64,000 bases of DNA from Periplaneta americana. Lineage: Eukaryota; Arthropoda; Insecta; Blattodea; Blattidae. The notes beneath the pieces are model-generated. The model saw only the letters and a list, made by a program, of their open reading frames with translations, searched no databases and had not been told where the DNA came from. Below are positions 47,201 through 55,343 of the stretch, piece after piece. Each line of letters begins with the position of its first letter. Within the stretch, counting starts at the first letter, position 1. The translations under genes and the position numbers were made by a program. Location of the stretch: contig NC_091123.1 in assembly GCF_040183065.1 (NCBI RefSeq), positions 9,356,001 through 9,420,000 of the forward strand. Reading direction: 5' to 3'.

Positions 47201-50200
47201 ACCGACCTTATTCATATTCATTATCTACTTAATCAAGAATGATATCATGAAATGTAATAATTTTGATACATAAATAACAAGTACAGTGAAACCTGTTTTA
47301 AACGACCACTGATCAGATAGTCTGATGTAAAATTGGCCTTTCAGAGGAGTGTTTTTTTTTACACAAATAATGAGTTTAACTACTGTACATATATAAAACA
47401 AAATAACTTGGACTGTATTCTTAATTACAAGTTGTGTACAGAATTTTATCCTCTTAAGTCATTACTTCTGCATCAGAAAATCATAAATTTAATTCTGCAT
47501 CATTTCATTACATCTTCTCTAAACTATCTTCAAAAATATTAATAAGACCATTTATATGTTCTCCAGTCATACAGTCTTTCAATGAAATTCCATTTGGTTA
47601 TAATTTTTTACTTTGATTTTAAAACTGAATTAATGTATTGTCACATTTACATTTTTCCACTAATTTTCTTTCAGATAAACTACTTTCACTTCCACGAATC
47701 ACTTTGACTCAATCCCTCAATGATAATACACTTCTCAGTTTACTGACATGTTTTTACTCATAACATCGTAACAACTTTACACAATGCCAGCAGAAATGAA
47801 ACTGTTAAACAAGGGAGCAAGATTAAAGGATCATTCAGCATGAATAGTTAACAATGCTATCAAATTTCATTTTAACTTTGGAAAATAAAGTACAGTACCC
47901 TTATCAAGTTCTCAGAATTTATTTAATATATTAAACTACTGCATTGTAAAATTAAAATACTGTAGGCCTACATTAATTTTGAAATCTGGTCTCTTATAAG
48001 GAGTAAAATTAACCCTTTCCACTTGAATGAGTCCATTTTGAATCACTAATATTTCTGTAATCTGACTCATATGATTTGCCTGATGATTTCATTTGGTATC
48101 TTCAGAAGTGGTTTCGTTCTTTACATGCAGCACCCGCAAGTTCCTTGGCCAGCTGTTATTAGGATGAGGATTGCTTTATTTTTTTTGTTTCTCCATGATG
48201 TCTCTATGACCTTGTGTACTCATAAATTCAGGTCAGAAAGGGTTAAGAAAATGGCTATTCAGTTACTAGTCATTTGTTTTATGGGTTTTACACAAGCTCT
48301 AAGAAAAATCGGTCTCTAAGAGGGGTGGTCTCTTAATAGGAGTGGTCTTTCACAGAGGTTTCACTGTATTTGTATTCATCTAGAATCAAAAACACAAAAT
48401 GGAGTAAAATTCGAAATCAATCTACCTATTCTTTTGTGTAATGAAATGAGCTGACCCTAATATTCGGGAAAATTTTATTATTTCTTGCAGAACTATTTCC
48501 ACTTTTCATTGCGAATTTTGTTACAGTCCATGACGTTCCCACACCAATCTAAATCAGGTAAAATAATATGCTTACTGAACAAGTATGTGATTGTTATCAG
48601 TTACACATGAAAGAACTACTCTTGAAAGTAGAGTTCCATAATTAGAAAAGTTATATTAGAAGAAATATATTACATTATACGTACAACTTTTTAATGCAAA
48701 TTTGATCAAAATTAATAAATTACAAGTTTTATACTAAAACAGTAGGTCTTACAATATATAATCGAAGTCAAATATCTTACCTCCAGAACTATAAATAATG
48801 CTTTCTTTAAACAATGCCATTATTGCCAAATCTATTAAACAGATGTTCGTGGTATTTACTTGGATTTTACTTTAGCTCGATTATTGTTGGATTCATTAAC
48901 AGTGCAAGTATTTTTTTAACCTAATTACCTTATATCGTTATATTTCCTTTGTTTGGAATGGTTGAGCTCTGTGATATATGATTACCTACATTTTTAGTTA
49001 GAAGTTTATTTTGATTTTTATTATTTAAGTATGTTGCAAGCTAACGTTAAAAACAAAAGGGGACAACCAAGAGTTCATCCTCGCCCCTTCAAGAAACTGG
49101 AAAATACAGAAATAGATGTCATTCACAGTAAAGCCTATAAAATTGTGTGTGCATTAAGAAGTTCAATTTATACGTTTTACGTTTCTACTGATGAGATTTA
49201 TTTCAAATAAAGATCTATTAATTTATTATTAAAAATTATATTTCACGTGCATTGATACTTGATAAATTGACTTGTACATGTCAGATATGAACATAATCTG
49301 CCCAAGAGTTTAGGAGAAATTATGTACACAGACGTGCAGTATGTCCAAAAGTTTTTCGGTGGCTAAGGAAGCTGATAAGATGAATTCCAAGAAAATAAAG
49401 CAATCGACTTCTCGTAACATCATAACAATTTTCCTTCATACTACGTAGAAAGATAAATTAAAATCAATCAAACTGTTACAGCTAATTTTAAGTAAAATGC
49501 CATTTTGTCAAAGGACTTAAAATATGCTAAAATAAACAAAAAATTTTACATTTCACATCATACTGAATATTAATGAATTTCATCTAGTACTTTGAAAGAA
49601 ACGACTGTACACTGGCACAAACAAGGGTAAAAGCCAAGAGAGCATGTCAAAGTAATGTAACTATCTGTGCCAGAAAACATGGCAACCAATTTCATAAGTA
49701 ATATATCTGTGCCAGAGAACAAGACAATCAATTTCACAAAATATATCTATAAAAAAAATTAATAAATAAAACCCTCGCCAAAACTAGAAATTTATTTGTC
49801 TAAAAGCTGTCATCTGATTGAGCTACAAATGGAAATCTATAAGAAGTTACAAGAGGCCATATGTTTAAATTTATATGGAAGTACCGTAAAATGGGGTGAA
49901 TAGGGGTGCAGGGAGTGAATAGGGACGAAGTTTTATTGTTTTTTTTTTTGTCAAAGATTAAATATAATGAGTCTTTATGTTTTCATTCATAATGAGTGAA
50001 CAAATGAACACTCTTTTCATTTTTTTATTACTGGTAAATTAGTTACTCTTTGACACAAAGAAATAAAAAATAATAAAACTTCGTTCCTATTCACCCCCTG
50101 CGTCCCTATAGAAGTCACTGAGTTGCATATGAAGAAGTTGTAAGAACTATAAACTTTTCCATAAATGCCAAATACTCACATATTTGCTGGACTGTCTCCT

Positions 50201-50891
50201 GCAAGAGCTACAGCTGGATCCAAGTGAATTTTCACGGGTCGTCCATGCAGTTGTAGGAATTGAGTAGGATCTGCTTTCTAAAAATAAATAATAATAGGCT
50301 ACAATAATAGTAACAAAAAAAATAACAATAATCATAATAAAACAATTATGGTTTATTTAACGATACTCGCAACTGTCAAGGTTATATCACCAGTGTGCCG
50401 GAACTTTGTCCTGTAGGAGTTCTTTTACATGCCAGTAAATCTACCGATATGAGCCTGTCATATTTAAGCACACTTAAATGCCATCGACCTGGGCCGGGAT
50501 CGAACCGTAACCTCGAGCACTGAAGGCCAGCGCTATACCAACTACGCTACCAAGGCCGACAATAATCATAATACAGCAGTAATAGTAGTAATAGCAATAA
50601 CGAGGAAGGTAGCGGCGGTGGGGGTGGAGTGGTGGTGGTGGTGGTGGTACTGGTTAGGGTAGGGGTACAGGATAGCCGTAGTTATAAGCAATAGCAGCTG
50701 TAGAGTAACAGCAGTGGTAGTTATGTAGCAGCAGCAGAAGTAGTTATCAGAGTCAGGGGTAGACAAATCCTGAGTGCCAAGTCACCGTGGCACAGATCTA
50801 AGAATTTTTATGTATTATAATTATCTTCTTCAGTTTTTTTTTTTGTGTACTGTATTTTGTAAATTTGTAGTGTTTTTGTAATGCTGTTTTC

Positions 50892-50925
<34 letters not shown>

Positions 50926-51755
50926 TGCACTGTTTCTGTAATTCCTTGTTCAATGTAAATCTTGTGCTAACTTTTATCTTGTGCTGAACTGTTATTGGCC
51001 CCAGGCTGTTGCACAGCACAATAAATATTAGTAAATAAATAAATTATTATTATTATTACTATTAATATAGGTTTGGTAGAAATGTATCTTTATCTTGGCT
51101 CGAATGGTTTTCTCGTTGCATGTGTGGATACAATGTGGCAGCTCCTGAAAAAAAAAAGGACTCGCACCTGAAAATGCTGGACTTTCGTTTATCCCTGATC
51201 ATACCAGCAATAACAACAGTATGCCTACAATAGCAGCAGCATTAGTACTAGTATACGGTCCTCTGTATATGACGCTATGGGATGTACAGAATCGTTGCCT
51301 CTCATAGTGCACTTGTCATACACGCACAAGTTCAAGAGCATTTGTCAGATGTTACATACGTGCACTTCTTCTCAGTCTATAGTGAGGTGAGCTACTGAAG
51401 GGATTACTTTTCCGCGCATAAATGCAAGCTGTTGCATTTGTTCTAATTGTTTGAGGATACTGAAGGGATTACCGTACCTATATTCATTTGTGCACAATGT
51501 AGTACAAGCCATTGTGTTCTTTCCCAATATTGTTTGAAAATGGTGTATAGTACATTGCAGCGAGTTTTTGTAGTTTCACGTTAAGCAAATGAGTAAGAAA
51601 ATATCTGTATGATAATGACATATTATGAGAGAGTCAGTCAGTATTACCGGTCATAAATCTTTAAATATTCTGTAACAGTAGATATCTTAAGCACAAATTG
51701 TATTTCGTTGTAGGCCATATTAGTTACGCAGTCAACTAAAACTGACACTTCAGTA

Positions 51756-51786
<31 letters not shown>

Positions 51787-52378
51787 TATAATAAAATAAT
51801 TAATCGGACTTAAGGCTATTGTGAAGGACGTGTCACCCAAATACTTGCGGCTTTTGGTGGGCCTTGCATTTACGAATGTGACGTGTTAGGTTAGTCTAGG
51901 CTTTTGGTATGCCTTACATATATTATATTAGGTGAAGTGAAATGTGCATTCCGCGTTCATTTCTAAGTGTTCTACCTTTTCATTTCACGTGCTAAATAAT
52001 CACTTCGCGAGTTTTTAGATTATCTGCATCACCAGATTTAATGCACTATTTCAACATTTTCTGGCAAGTTTATCTACCGGTATAACTTATAGGCTAATTT
52101 TCCCATTATTTTTACAATCCTCGTTCTTCAAACTTCTATTCATGAAAAAACCAGCACTTTTTGGCAATTTTTTTCTCTCTCAAAATCGCGATTTACACGT
52201 CCTGTACAATCCCCTGGCTTAATATGCATACAATACAGTAACTAAATAGGATAGACCAGAGGTAAGACTAGAAACTTACTATTTTTTCATAGAAGTCTCT
52301 TCGGCGTTCCGCCCTTTTCTTGTAATCCACCATTATACCGCGAATTTTCCGCTCTTGTTTTCTGGCTTCGTGCCACAT
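17018..52378 (-). CDS. CLASRP: CLK4-associating serine/arginine-rich protein (CLASRP/SWAP2-like), complete gene
   Basis: CLASRP is a nuclear SR-like splicing regulator, known in mammals to bind CLK kinases. About 17 exons on the minus strand keep one frame: 52280-52378, 50180-50277, 46734-46912, 42353-42586, 40506-40681, 38966-39039, 36492-36725, 33278-33418, 31682-31771, 30086-30211, 28728-28847, 28042-28084, 23424-23490, 23172-23277, 20783-20950, 19627-19749 and 17018-17036. The predicted length is 698 residues, against about 670 for the human protein. Seen: N-terminal MWHEARKQERKIRG, the DRY_EERY-type region (RFDVRAHLDYIPE, ANYERYR), an acidic E/D run, GRKSRRERRAFREKR, SPTYDPYRK and ITYITSFGG, RS-rich segments, KLTPQERLKKKMQALLNRQY and a basic coiled coil. 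An in-frame TAA lies 12 bp before the ATG. The ends of exons 7 and 12 and the last exon are the uncertain parts. Confidence 0.93.
17297..17335. repeat. (TA)n microsatellite
   Basis: About 18 TA dinucleotides following an A-run, in the last CLASRP intron. Confidence 0.95.
17397..17578. mobile_element. 182-bp MITE with 29-bp TIRs
   Basis: The left end CACAGTCTAGTATATACAGT continues CATGAAGCT. The right end is the exact reverse complement except for one base (CACAATCTAG). TAATAG occurs at both flanks, but the exact target duplication is unclear. Confidence 0.82.
17600..18255. other. CLASRP last intron, no gene seen
   Basis: AT-rich sequence with a T-run of about 23 bp at 17954-17976. Nothing else recognised. 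Confidence 0.5.
18261..19384 (+). mobile_element. Non-autonomous Helitron
   Basis: It starts TCTATACTAATAATAAATCT and ends in a hairpin GTGC-AGCGGAGC-GCAC, eight bases, then CTAG. The left flank base is A and the right flank base is T, the expected A|T insertion without duplication. It is 1,124 bp with no Rep/helicase frame. It includes a TGTC microsatellite at 18388-18425, as in many insect Helitrons. Confidence 0.88.
18388..18436. repeat. (TGTC)n microsatellite inside the Helitron
   Basis: About nine tandem CTGT units, slightly interrupted near the end. Confidence 0.95.
19627..19749 (-). CDS. CLASRP: CLASRP exon 16, C-terminal RS
   Basis: Acceptor CTGTGCAG, donor GTATGA. It encodes DRVVEDENRSDHRSRRVRSS and NRSRSRSPPQRPRQQR. 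Reading through the donor would instead end the protein after YEIIISLSSQLYA, so a terminal-exon isoform ending near 19584 is possible. Confidence 0.85.
19841..19950 (-). repeat. SINE copy 3, truncated
   Basis: Contains CCGAGGTTTCCCCCTCAACC and GGACTCATTTCACC, matching the body of the SINE at 22321-22574. Confidence 0.65.
20262..20395 (+). repeat. Dispersed SINE-like repeat (copy B)
   Basis: Shares TTGTTTAGTCAACTGTCCAA-like sequence, CACTTATGAGGCAAGTATGC and AGATAATGGGGTAGG with the copies at 10860-11115 and 41725-41940. In the last-but-one CLASRP intron. Confidence 0.6.
20783..20950 (-). CDS. CLASRP: CLASRP exon 15
   Basis: Acceptor TTATGTAG, donor GTGAGT. It encodes RERERRHRM, an acidic patch DDDEEYDDEE, and SQSYSRSPSPSPPPAPAPSR. 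The SYSRSPSP motif corresponds to the family's YSRQSRSPSP. Confidence 0.9.
21620..21960 (+). pseudogene. CENP-B-like/pogo transposase N-terminal remnant
   Basis: Broken frames give LSDEVKVIEIKG, KQSLCEIILKFSCGKTQV (first helix-turn-helix) and LLWEWVLHDLSKNKPISGFV, LQSKLLNWERN (second, Tc5-type DNA-binding domain). Stops and frameshifts interrupt it and the DDE domain was not found. Confidence 0.7.
22321..22574 (-). mobile_element. tRNA-derived SINE, copy 2, 254 bp
   Basis: On the minus strand the tRNA-like head has GGAGTAACGGTCAGCATGTC and the B box GGGTTCGATTCCCGG. The body and an A-rich tail (TAAAATAAA) follow. The 14-bp duplication CTTGAACAGGTTTC flanks it at 22307-22320 and 22575-22588. 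Confidence 0.92.
22595..23171. other. CLASRP intron 14 sequence, no feature seen
   Basis: Unremarkable AT-rich intron. Confidence 0.5.
23172..23277 (-). CDS. CLASRP: CLASRP exon 14, basic coiled coil
   Basis: Acceptor ACTTTCAG, donor GTAAAG. It encodes KADKRAERMRHEKQEQERQD and REDELREMAIKLRR, a charged helix directly after the LTPQE motif as in other CLASRPs. Confidence 0.94.
23424..23490 (-). CDS. CLASRP: CLASRP exon 13, conserved LTPQE motif
   Basis: Acceptor GTTCCAG, donor GTAAGA. It encodes SQVKLTPQERLKKKMQALLN and RQ, matching the most conserved C-terminal motif of the family. Confidence 0.94.
23927..24127. mobile_element. Possible small foldback element
   Basis: GTGAACAAAACTTTG near the left edge is the reverse complement of CAAAGTTTTGTTCAC at the right edge, about 200 bp apart. 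No duplication identified. Confidence 0.45.
24203..24459. mobile_element. Small MITE, about 257 bp
   Basis: TTATATCAATGGTGTTGAAC at the left and TTATATCGATGGTGTTGAAC at the right (complemented) form inverted ends. The flanks share TAGTGTATTNTCT-like sequence. Confidence 0.55.
24930..25340 (+). pseudogene. LINE ORF2 3' fragment, decayed
   Basis: Encodes EAVEQLDSFKYLRCTISSNM, then after breaks [14 protein letters not shown]-like sequence and [10 protein letters not shown]-like sequence, and ends with an ATGAATAAATGA tail. Related to the minus-strand fragment at 9070-9560. Confidence 0.68.
25379..25392. repeat. Poly-G run
   Basis: About 13 G in a row, rare in this AT-rich window. Confidence 0.9.
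25540..25615 (-). repeat. tRNA-like SINE head fragment
   Basis: The minus strand has a degenerate A box (TGGTGTAGTGCTTAC) and B box (AAGTTCGATTCCTGG). Confidence 0.5.
26152..27585. mobile_element. pogo-like TIR element with CAGTAGAG ends
   Basis: The left end CAGTAGAGTCCCAATTATTC and the right end (complemented) CAGTAGAGCCTTAATTATTC are flanked by TA. The element is 1.43 kb, of which about 0.6 kb is the LINE copy at 26650-27265. No transposase recognised. Confidence 0.8.
26560..27265 (+). pseudogene. LINE 3' copy 2 (TAAG-tail family)
   Basis: Open frame 26723-27202 encodes [60 protein letters not shown] and [19 protein letters not shown], ending at an early TGA relative to copy 4. It ends in AAAAGCCATTTGTAAGTAAG. 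Confidence 0.82.
28042..28084 (-). CDS. CLASRP: CLASRP exon 12, 43-bp micro-exon
   Basis: Acceptor ATTTTGCAG. It encodes SLSSGFGNSGAGTK. A stronger GTAAGA donor lies 4 bp further on but would shift the frame of the conserved LTPQE exon, so the weaker GTCAGT donor is chosen by phase. Confidence 0.75.
28728..28847 (-). CDS. CLASRP: CLASRP exon 11
   Basis: Acceptor CGTGCAG, donor GTAAGT. It encodes YYGSRRGASSSSELGDSDSD and SPSPLPRNSKPPPHK. Confidence 0.87.
29064..29212. repeat. GAT and ATT trinucleotide microsatellites
   Basis: (GAT)7 at about 29070-29091, then two long (TTA)n tracts at about 29104-29144 and 29165-29212. Confidence 0.93.
29213..29275. repeat. pogo-like terminal fragment
   Basis: TACAGTAGAACCCTGATATT resembles the ends at 26152 and 30655 (CAGTAGAA/G-CC). 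Only one end was found. Confidence 0.45.
29808..29978 (+). pseudogene. LINE 3' copy 3 (TAAG-tail family), 170 bp
   Basis: Matches the last 170 bp of the family: GGGAGGCCGAGACGTAGATA, ATTAAAATGGATTTGAGGAA, and a tail TAAGTAAGTA. Several in-frame stops. Confidence 0.8.
30086..30211 (-). CDS. CLASRP: CLASRP exon 10, RS-rich
   Basis: Acceptor GTTTGCAG, donor GTATGT. It encodes SRRRRSNSSHSSSRSRSPAT, then RARSRSKTPH and a proline run (QPPPPPVRR). Confidence 0.88.
30653..30765. repeat. pogo-like terminal fragment with poly-T
   Basis: TACAGTAGAACCTCTTTTAA is followed by a T-run and GGGGTTTCCCTTAAAAAGGG. Confidence 0.45.
30995..31292 (-). pseudogene. LINE ORF2 C-terminus (zinc-knuckle region)
   Basis: The minus strand encodes PRKSAVAKFRLLTEHDYLAK, HLNKIGIYTNPNCPLCNKEE, EDHLITYEVLPDGSTTEKYW and RARTLMASLPKPGIR, then stop and a CAACAA-type tail. 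The CxxC-x(n)-H motif is the C-terminal signature of many insect LINEs. Confidence 0.78.
31682..31771 (-). CDS. CLASRP: CLASRP exon 9, RS-rich
   Basis: Acceptor CTTATTAG, donor GTGAGT. It encodes SRSGDHGSSRKARSKSPHHT and NRSSSRTR. Phase agrees with both neighbours. Confidence 0.87.
32715..33000 (-). repeat. tRNA-derived SINE, family 2
   Basis: On the minus strand, GTGGTCTAGTGGCTAGAGCC (A box) and GACCTGGGTTCAATCACTGG (B box) form a tRNA-like head. The body includes AGCCCGTGGTCCAAGTAACA. A related piece is at 14530-14610. Confidence 0.72.
33278..33418 (-). CDS. CLASRP: CLASRP exon 8, RS/G-rich
   Basis: Acceptor ATTATACAG, donor GTATGT. It encodes SGSPGGRSSGRSRSSRGWDN and GSQRWSPDNSSRR. Only one frame is open and RS-rich. 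Confidence 0.88.
33580..34200. mobile_element. TIR element, about 620 bp, mariner-like ends
   Basis: The left end CGAGGGTAGTTTAGAAAGTA and the right end (complemented) TGAGGGGCATTTAGAAAGTA are inverted. No intact transposase; short frames inside are not recognised. Confidence 0.6.
34876..35698. mobile_element. TIR element of the TATTTACTCGCATATAAGAC-ended group
   Basis: The left end TACCATATTTACTCTCAAGT and the right end (complemented) TATCATATTTACTCGCATAT are inverted repeats sharing AAGAC after them. No protein found. Compare 11322-12226 and 36866-37774. Confidence 0.6.
36492..36725 (-). CDS. CLASRP: CLASRP exon 7, start of RS region
   Basis: The acceptor TTTTCCAG is clear. It encodes YAARTSPTYDPYRKSASKSR, RSHSPV and ITYITSFGGEEE. 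The 3' edge is uncertain. A GTCGGT donor at 36491 keeps the frame to exon 8. GTATAT at 36487 breaks it. A stronger GTGAGG within the SFGG motif would need an alternative acceptor in exon 8. Confidence 0.85.
36889..37215 (+). pseudogene. LINE 3' copy 4 (TAAG-tail family)
   Basis: Encodes the family C-terminus with least decay: [60 protein letters not shown] and VRAAMNLRVP stop. It then ends CATTTGTAAGTAAGTAAGTA. It is 5' truncated at the YxxDEVTGEW-ELHA region. Confidence 0.85.
37277..37560 (-). pseudogene. Possible transposase C-terminal remnant
   Basis: The minus strand begins MTQLRAAVEDAFNEVTLDYL, CKTSARTWRRIQ. This resembles the segment before the C-terminus of DDE_3/IS630-Tc1-like or related transposases (L-x-AF-x-VT-x(n)-L-x(n)-W-R), from family memory only. 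Confidence 0.4.
37775..38600. other. CLASRP intron 6 sequence, no feature seen
   Basis: AT-rich. Short frames only, none recognised. Confidence 0.45.
38635..38860 (-). repeat. SINE with tRNA-like unit at 38635-38706
   Basis: On the minus strand: GGCGTAGCTCAGTGGTCAGA (A box region), an anticodon-like stem CTTGG/CCAAG with a 9-base loop, and CCCGGGTTCGATCCCCGG (T arm). The acceptor arms pair imperfectly. The oversized anticodon loop and the mismatch argue for a tRNA-derived repeat rather than a working tRNA. Confidence 0.7.
38966..39039 (-). CDS. CLASRP: CLASRP exon 6
   Basis: A 74-bp exon with acceptor TTCTCCAG and donor GTAGGA. It encodes GRKSRRERRAFREKRLQGRK and ISPP, near identical to the family. 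Confidence 0.95.
39783..39850. repeat. Long perfect hairpin
   Basis: Arms CCGGGCTAGAGGGCCGTGGT and its exact complement meet at 39816 with a one-base centre. The outer arms (GATGC..TATTTT) also pair. GC-rich in an AT-rich intron. Confidence 0.88.
39860..40500. other. CLASRP intron 5 sequence, no feature seen
   Basis: AT-rich intron, nothing recognised. Confidence 0.45.
40506..40681 (-). CDS. CLASRP: CLASRP exon 5
   Basis: Acceptor TCTGTTCAG, donor GTGAGT. It encodes DLCVDVSQIG, then YGMSGNDFYSFLTRDIEEKE and EQEEEKAMYS, matching the conserved YGM-DF and LEEEKAMYSG segments. Confidence 0.95.
40985..41640 (+). mobile_element. Tigger/pogo-like fragment with transposase N-terminus
   Basis: Open frame 40989-41291 encodes KTRKQFSLHEKRKIIEEVDR, GEKKSEDERKFGISASTLST, FLKVRVKIE and a Tc5-like start (EMDSAVYKWF). 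This is a CENP-B N-terminal helix-turn-helix. The right end, complemented, is CAGTGAAATGCCAGTATAAC, followed by TA. The left end and the DDE domain are missing. Confidence 0.75.
41725..41940 (+). repeat. Dispersed SINE-like repeat (copy C)
   Basis: Most complete copy of the repeat shared with 10860-11115 and 20262-20395: CTGAAGACAGGTCTGAACC, CACTTATGAGGCAACTAGGC, AAGTGAGATGTACTGCC. Confidence 0.65.
42353..42586 (-). CDS. CLASRP: CLASRP exon 4, acidic region
   Basis: Acceptor TTTTTATAG, donor GTAAGC. It encodes GEEKFLHQLYLEEQFGPVSR, then PYSYDD and a run of about 25 mostly E/D residues ending DSDIDFG. The family has the same order: domain end, SYxYDD motif, acidic stretch. Confidence 0.94.
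42947..43487. mobile_element. Foldback element with arms of about 220 bp
   Basis: The left arm (from TACACGGTGTTCTGAAAA, through GAAATGAGCAAATGTTTACC, to CACTATGTATTAC) is repeated in reverse from 43261 to 43487, ending TTTTCAGAACACCCTGTACA. The loop is about 90 bp. No coding capacity. Confidence 0.88.
43490..44430. other. CLASRP intron 3 sequence, no feature seen
   Basis: AT-rich, with short frames of no recognised family. Confidence 0.45.
44431..44532. mobile_element. Tiny foldback, about 100 bp
   Basis: GCCTATAATGGTAATTAAGA at the left and GCCTATAATGGTAGTAATTA at the right (complemented) form a near-complete hairpin with TATGAAAC arms. Confidence 0.75.
45279..46610 (+). mobile_element. 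mariner transposon, 1,332 bp, near intact
   Basis: The inverted ends CGAGGCCTGTCTAAAATGTA and (complemented) CGAGACCTGTCTAAAAAGTA are flanked by TA at 45277-45278 and 46611-46612. It carries one transposase frame with a single premature stop. It lies in CLASRP intron 3, antisense to the gene. Confidence 0.95.
45484..46539 (+). pseudogene. mariner transposase with one nonsense codon
   Basis: DDE/D transposase of the cut-and-paste mariner family, 352 codons including the final stop, the usual size. Seen: an N-terminal helix-turn-helix (RYCIKFCQKLGDSQSQTIRK, GVTQIKEWFNRFKDGR), a second DNA-binding part (RLTVREIAEQVGVSRDSAHA), then TGDESWVYGYDPETK (first Asp), HHDNTPAHSS (second) and YSPDLAPCDFWLFPKLK (third). 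Thirty-four residues separate the last two, the mariner DD34D signature. The frame is interrupted only by TGA at 45826-45828. In relatives an arginine stands there, so a CGA-to-TGA change is likely. Confidence 0.95.
46734..46912 (-). CDS. CLASRP: CLASRP exon 3, DRY_EERY-type domain
   Basis: Acceptor TTTTTCAG, donor GTAAGT. It encodes MPWQGRPDVLIDRFDVRAHL, then DYIPEN, ANYERYRIIVQNDFLG. The ANYERYR motif is diagnostic for the SWAP N-terminal domain. Confidence 0.96.
47284..48366. mobile_element. pogo/Tigger-like MITE or remnant, 1,083 bp
   Basis: The ends CAGTGAAACCTGTTTTAAAC and (complemented) CAGTGAAACCTCTGTGAAAG are inverted and flanked by TA (47282-47283, 48367-48368). The ends match the element at 21186-22592 for 12 bp. 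No transposase recognised. Confidence 0.85.
48370..49890. other. CLASRP intron 2 sequence, no feature seen
   Basis: AT-rich sequence. No gene, repeat or inverted structure recognised. Confidence 0.45.
49902..50109. mobile_element. Foldback MITE, about 208 bp
   Basis: Left arm GGGTGCAGGGAGTGAATAGG then GACGAAGTTTTATT; the right arm is its near-perfect reverse complement (ending CACCCCCTGCGTCCCTA). It ends about 70 bp downstream of the CLASRP exon 2 splice donor (50180). Confidence 0.82.
50180..50277 (-). CDS. CLASRP: CLASRP exon 2
   Basis: Acceptor TTTTTAG, donor GTGAGT. It encodes KADPTQFLQLHGRPVKIHLD and ends GDSPAN plus two bases of a Met codon. It matches the family segment DPAQFLQVHGR. 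Confidence 0.95.
50335..50565 (-). repeat. tRNA-derived SINE, family 3
   Basis: The minus strand has GGTAGCGTAGTTGGTATAGC (A box) and GGTTACGGTTCGATCCCGGC (B box), then a body with TTTAAGTGTGCTTAAATATG, and ends with sequence near TTTAAATAAACC. Confidence 0.78.
50890..50925. repeat. (TTA)n microsatellite
   Basis: About ten TTA units in CLASRP intron 1. A second, TAA, tract is at about 51758-51786. Confidence 0.93.
52280..52378 (-). CDS. CLASRP: CLASRP exon 1, start codon
   Basis: ATG at 52378 with an in-frame TAA 12 bp upstream. It encodes MWHEARKQERKIRGIMVDYK and ends in RRRDFYEKI before GTAAGT. This is the invariant N-terminus of the family. The 5' UTR is AT-rich and no TATA box stands out. 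Confidence 0.95.
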
Positions 52379-52379
52379 T

Positions 52380-53180
52380 TTTTTAGTTACAGTCTACTTA
52401 AGGACATGAAATTTAATGTGAACCAGTATCACTAGTAACAAGGGCTGAACTGCCCAAATCGCGAGTGAAGTTATATCACAGATAATGGTCGGAATTATAA
52501 ACAGAATGTCACAAACAAGTCACTAATATACTTATAAGGAATCCCTCTCAATGAGCAATGATCTCAGAACGAAAACATGAAAACATAACTAAAGTGCAAA
52601 TAAATATGAACATTTTACTAACACAAGCCGCCATTCGGCAATTACTTCTGACTACCAAGGTCAAATACATACTGTTATTTGTCTATGCTTTCGAACATAT
52701 AATGGGAACTTTTAAGTCATACTAAAAACCTCTAGAAAATTAGATATTTATTACAACTTCAGGTCACTCATCATAAGTGAGGAAAATATTACGTTTCCAT
52801 GCATAACAATTCTCAATCGCGAAATTAGAGTGAAAACATTATTTTGACATTTTAACTCTGCTGTCAACCATGATTCAATGAAGTGTGGATGGCGTGCTAT
52901 TTATTTTAGTTTACATTTTACGTCACAGATGGTGATAGTTTCGCCAAAAAAAAAAAAAGAGAGGCACAATTGATTTTTCAGCGGAAGCAATAAAATTCAA
53001 TAGTAAGCTGGCCTAAATGATCGAAAGAGAGCTATTGCAGAACAATTTTATCATTGACAATAATATTTTAATTATTTTCTTGGTCACATCTCACAATCGG
53101 CGCTATACAACATGATCTTACCATTCATTCATGTCATAAACAGAAAAAGTAAAGTTCCCAAAACAAAGGGAGAGGGCTTA
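52380..53180. other. Upstream region of CLASRP, promoter not resolved
   Basis: Contains the CLASRP 5' UTR and presumably its promoter. I see no convincing TATA box. It carries no divergent gene on the plus strand. Confidence 0.4.
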
Positions 53181-53209
53181 TATTTTTCTGACATCTAATT
53201 CATTTATTG

Positions 53210-53330
53210 TAGGGTGCCCAGATGTCCTTTTTTTCAGCCTCTTGTCCCCTGTCTCGAGAAAAGTACGCTCGGGACGCCAAATGTCCCGTTTTTTAAAATG
53301 ACATCCCGTTTCCCTAAATTATTGGTAATA
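53210..53330. repeat. Possible transposon end with inverted GTCCC motifs
   Basis: GGGTGCCCAGATGTCC followed by ATGTCCCGTTTTTTAAAATG looks like a transposon terminal region, but no partner end was found. Confidence 0.3.
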
Positions 53331-53459
53331 TATTTATTTTTCTTTTATTCTATTTAATAATCTCACAAAACATTAATTCTATATTCTTTCCATCAGATGT
53401 CATTGCAGTGATTTCAATAAAGGCCATGTTAATAACAAAATGTCATTTCAAAAATGTCT

Positions 53460-53730
53460 TGCATGGACTTCTATAGTTTCCTGAAGCAAAGGTCACAGGT
53501 TCTAATCCCAGCAAGTCCACGTGGAATTGTGGTGCTAATTGTTGGCTTTTGCTGGGTACTCCCATTTCCCCTACTATAATTCCACCATTGCTCCATTCAA
53601 CCATCAACATGTGGTGTTATAAGTTCACTTCTCAGGGTGCACTGAGGGCAATACCTATGCCAGCAAAAGGAACTAGAGATTTGCGGCATGGCTCATAGAT
53701 GGGGATACTTGGGTGAACGAAAAATTAAGT
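53460..53730 (+). repeat. SINE-like repeat
   Basis: CACAGGTTCTAATCCCAGC has B-box character, followed by a body resembling tRNA-derived SINEs. The A box is weak. Confidence 0.4.
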
Positions 53731-53833
53731 AGCAACCCGCAATTGAATAAAAAGAAATATTATAATTATCATATTAGAATTATCAATAGTTCAAATTTTA
53801 TGTGCACCAACAATTTTATACCATGATAATAAT

Positions 53834-55343
<1,510 letters not shown>

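Noticed and set aside
52380-53830. A divergent gene sharing a promoter with CLASRP
   Set aside because: No conserved frame or splice pattern was seen on the plus strand before the AC tract.
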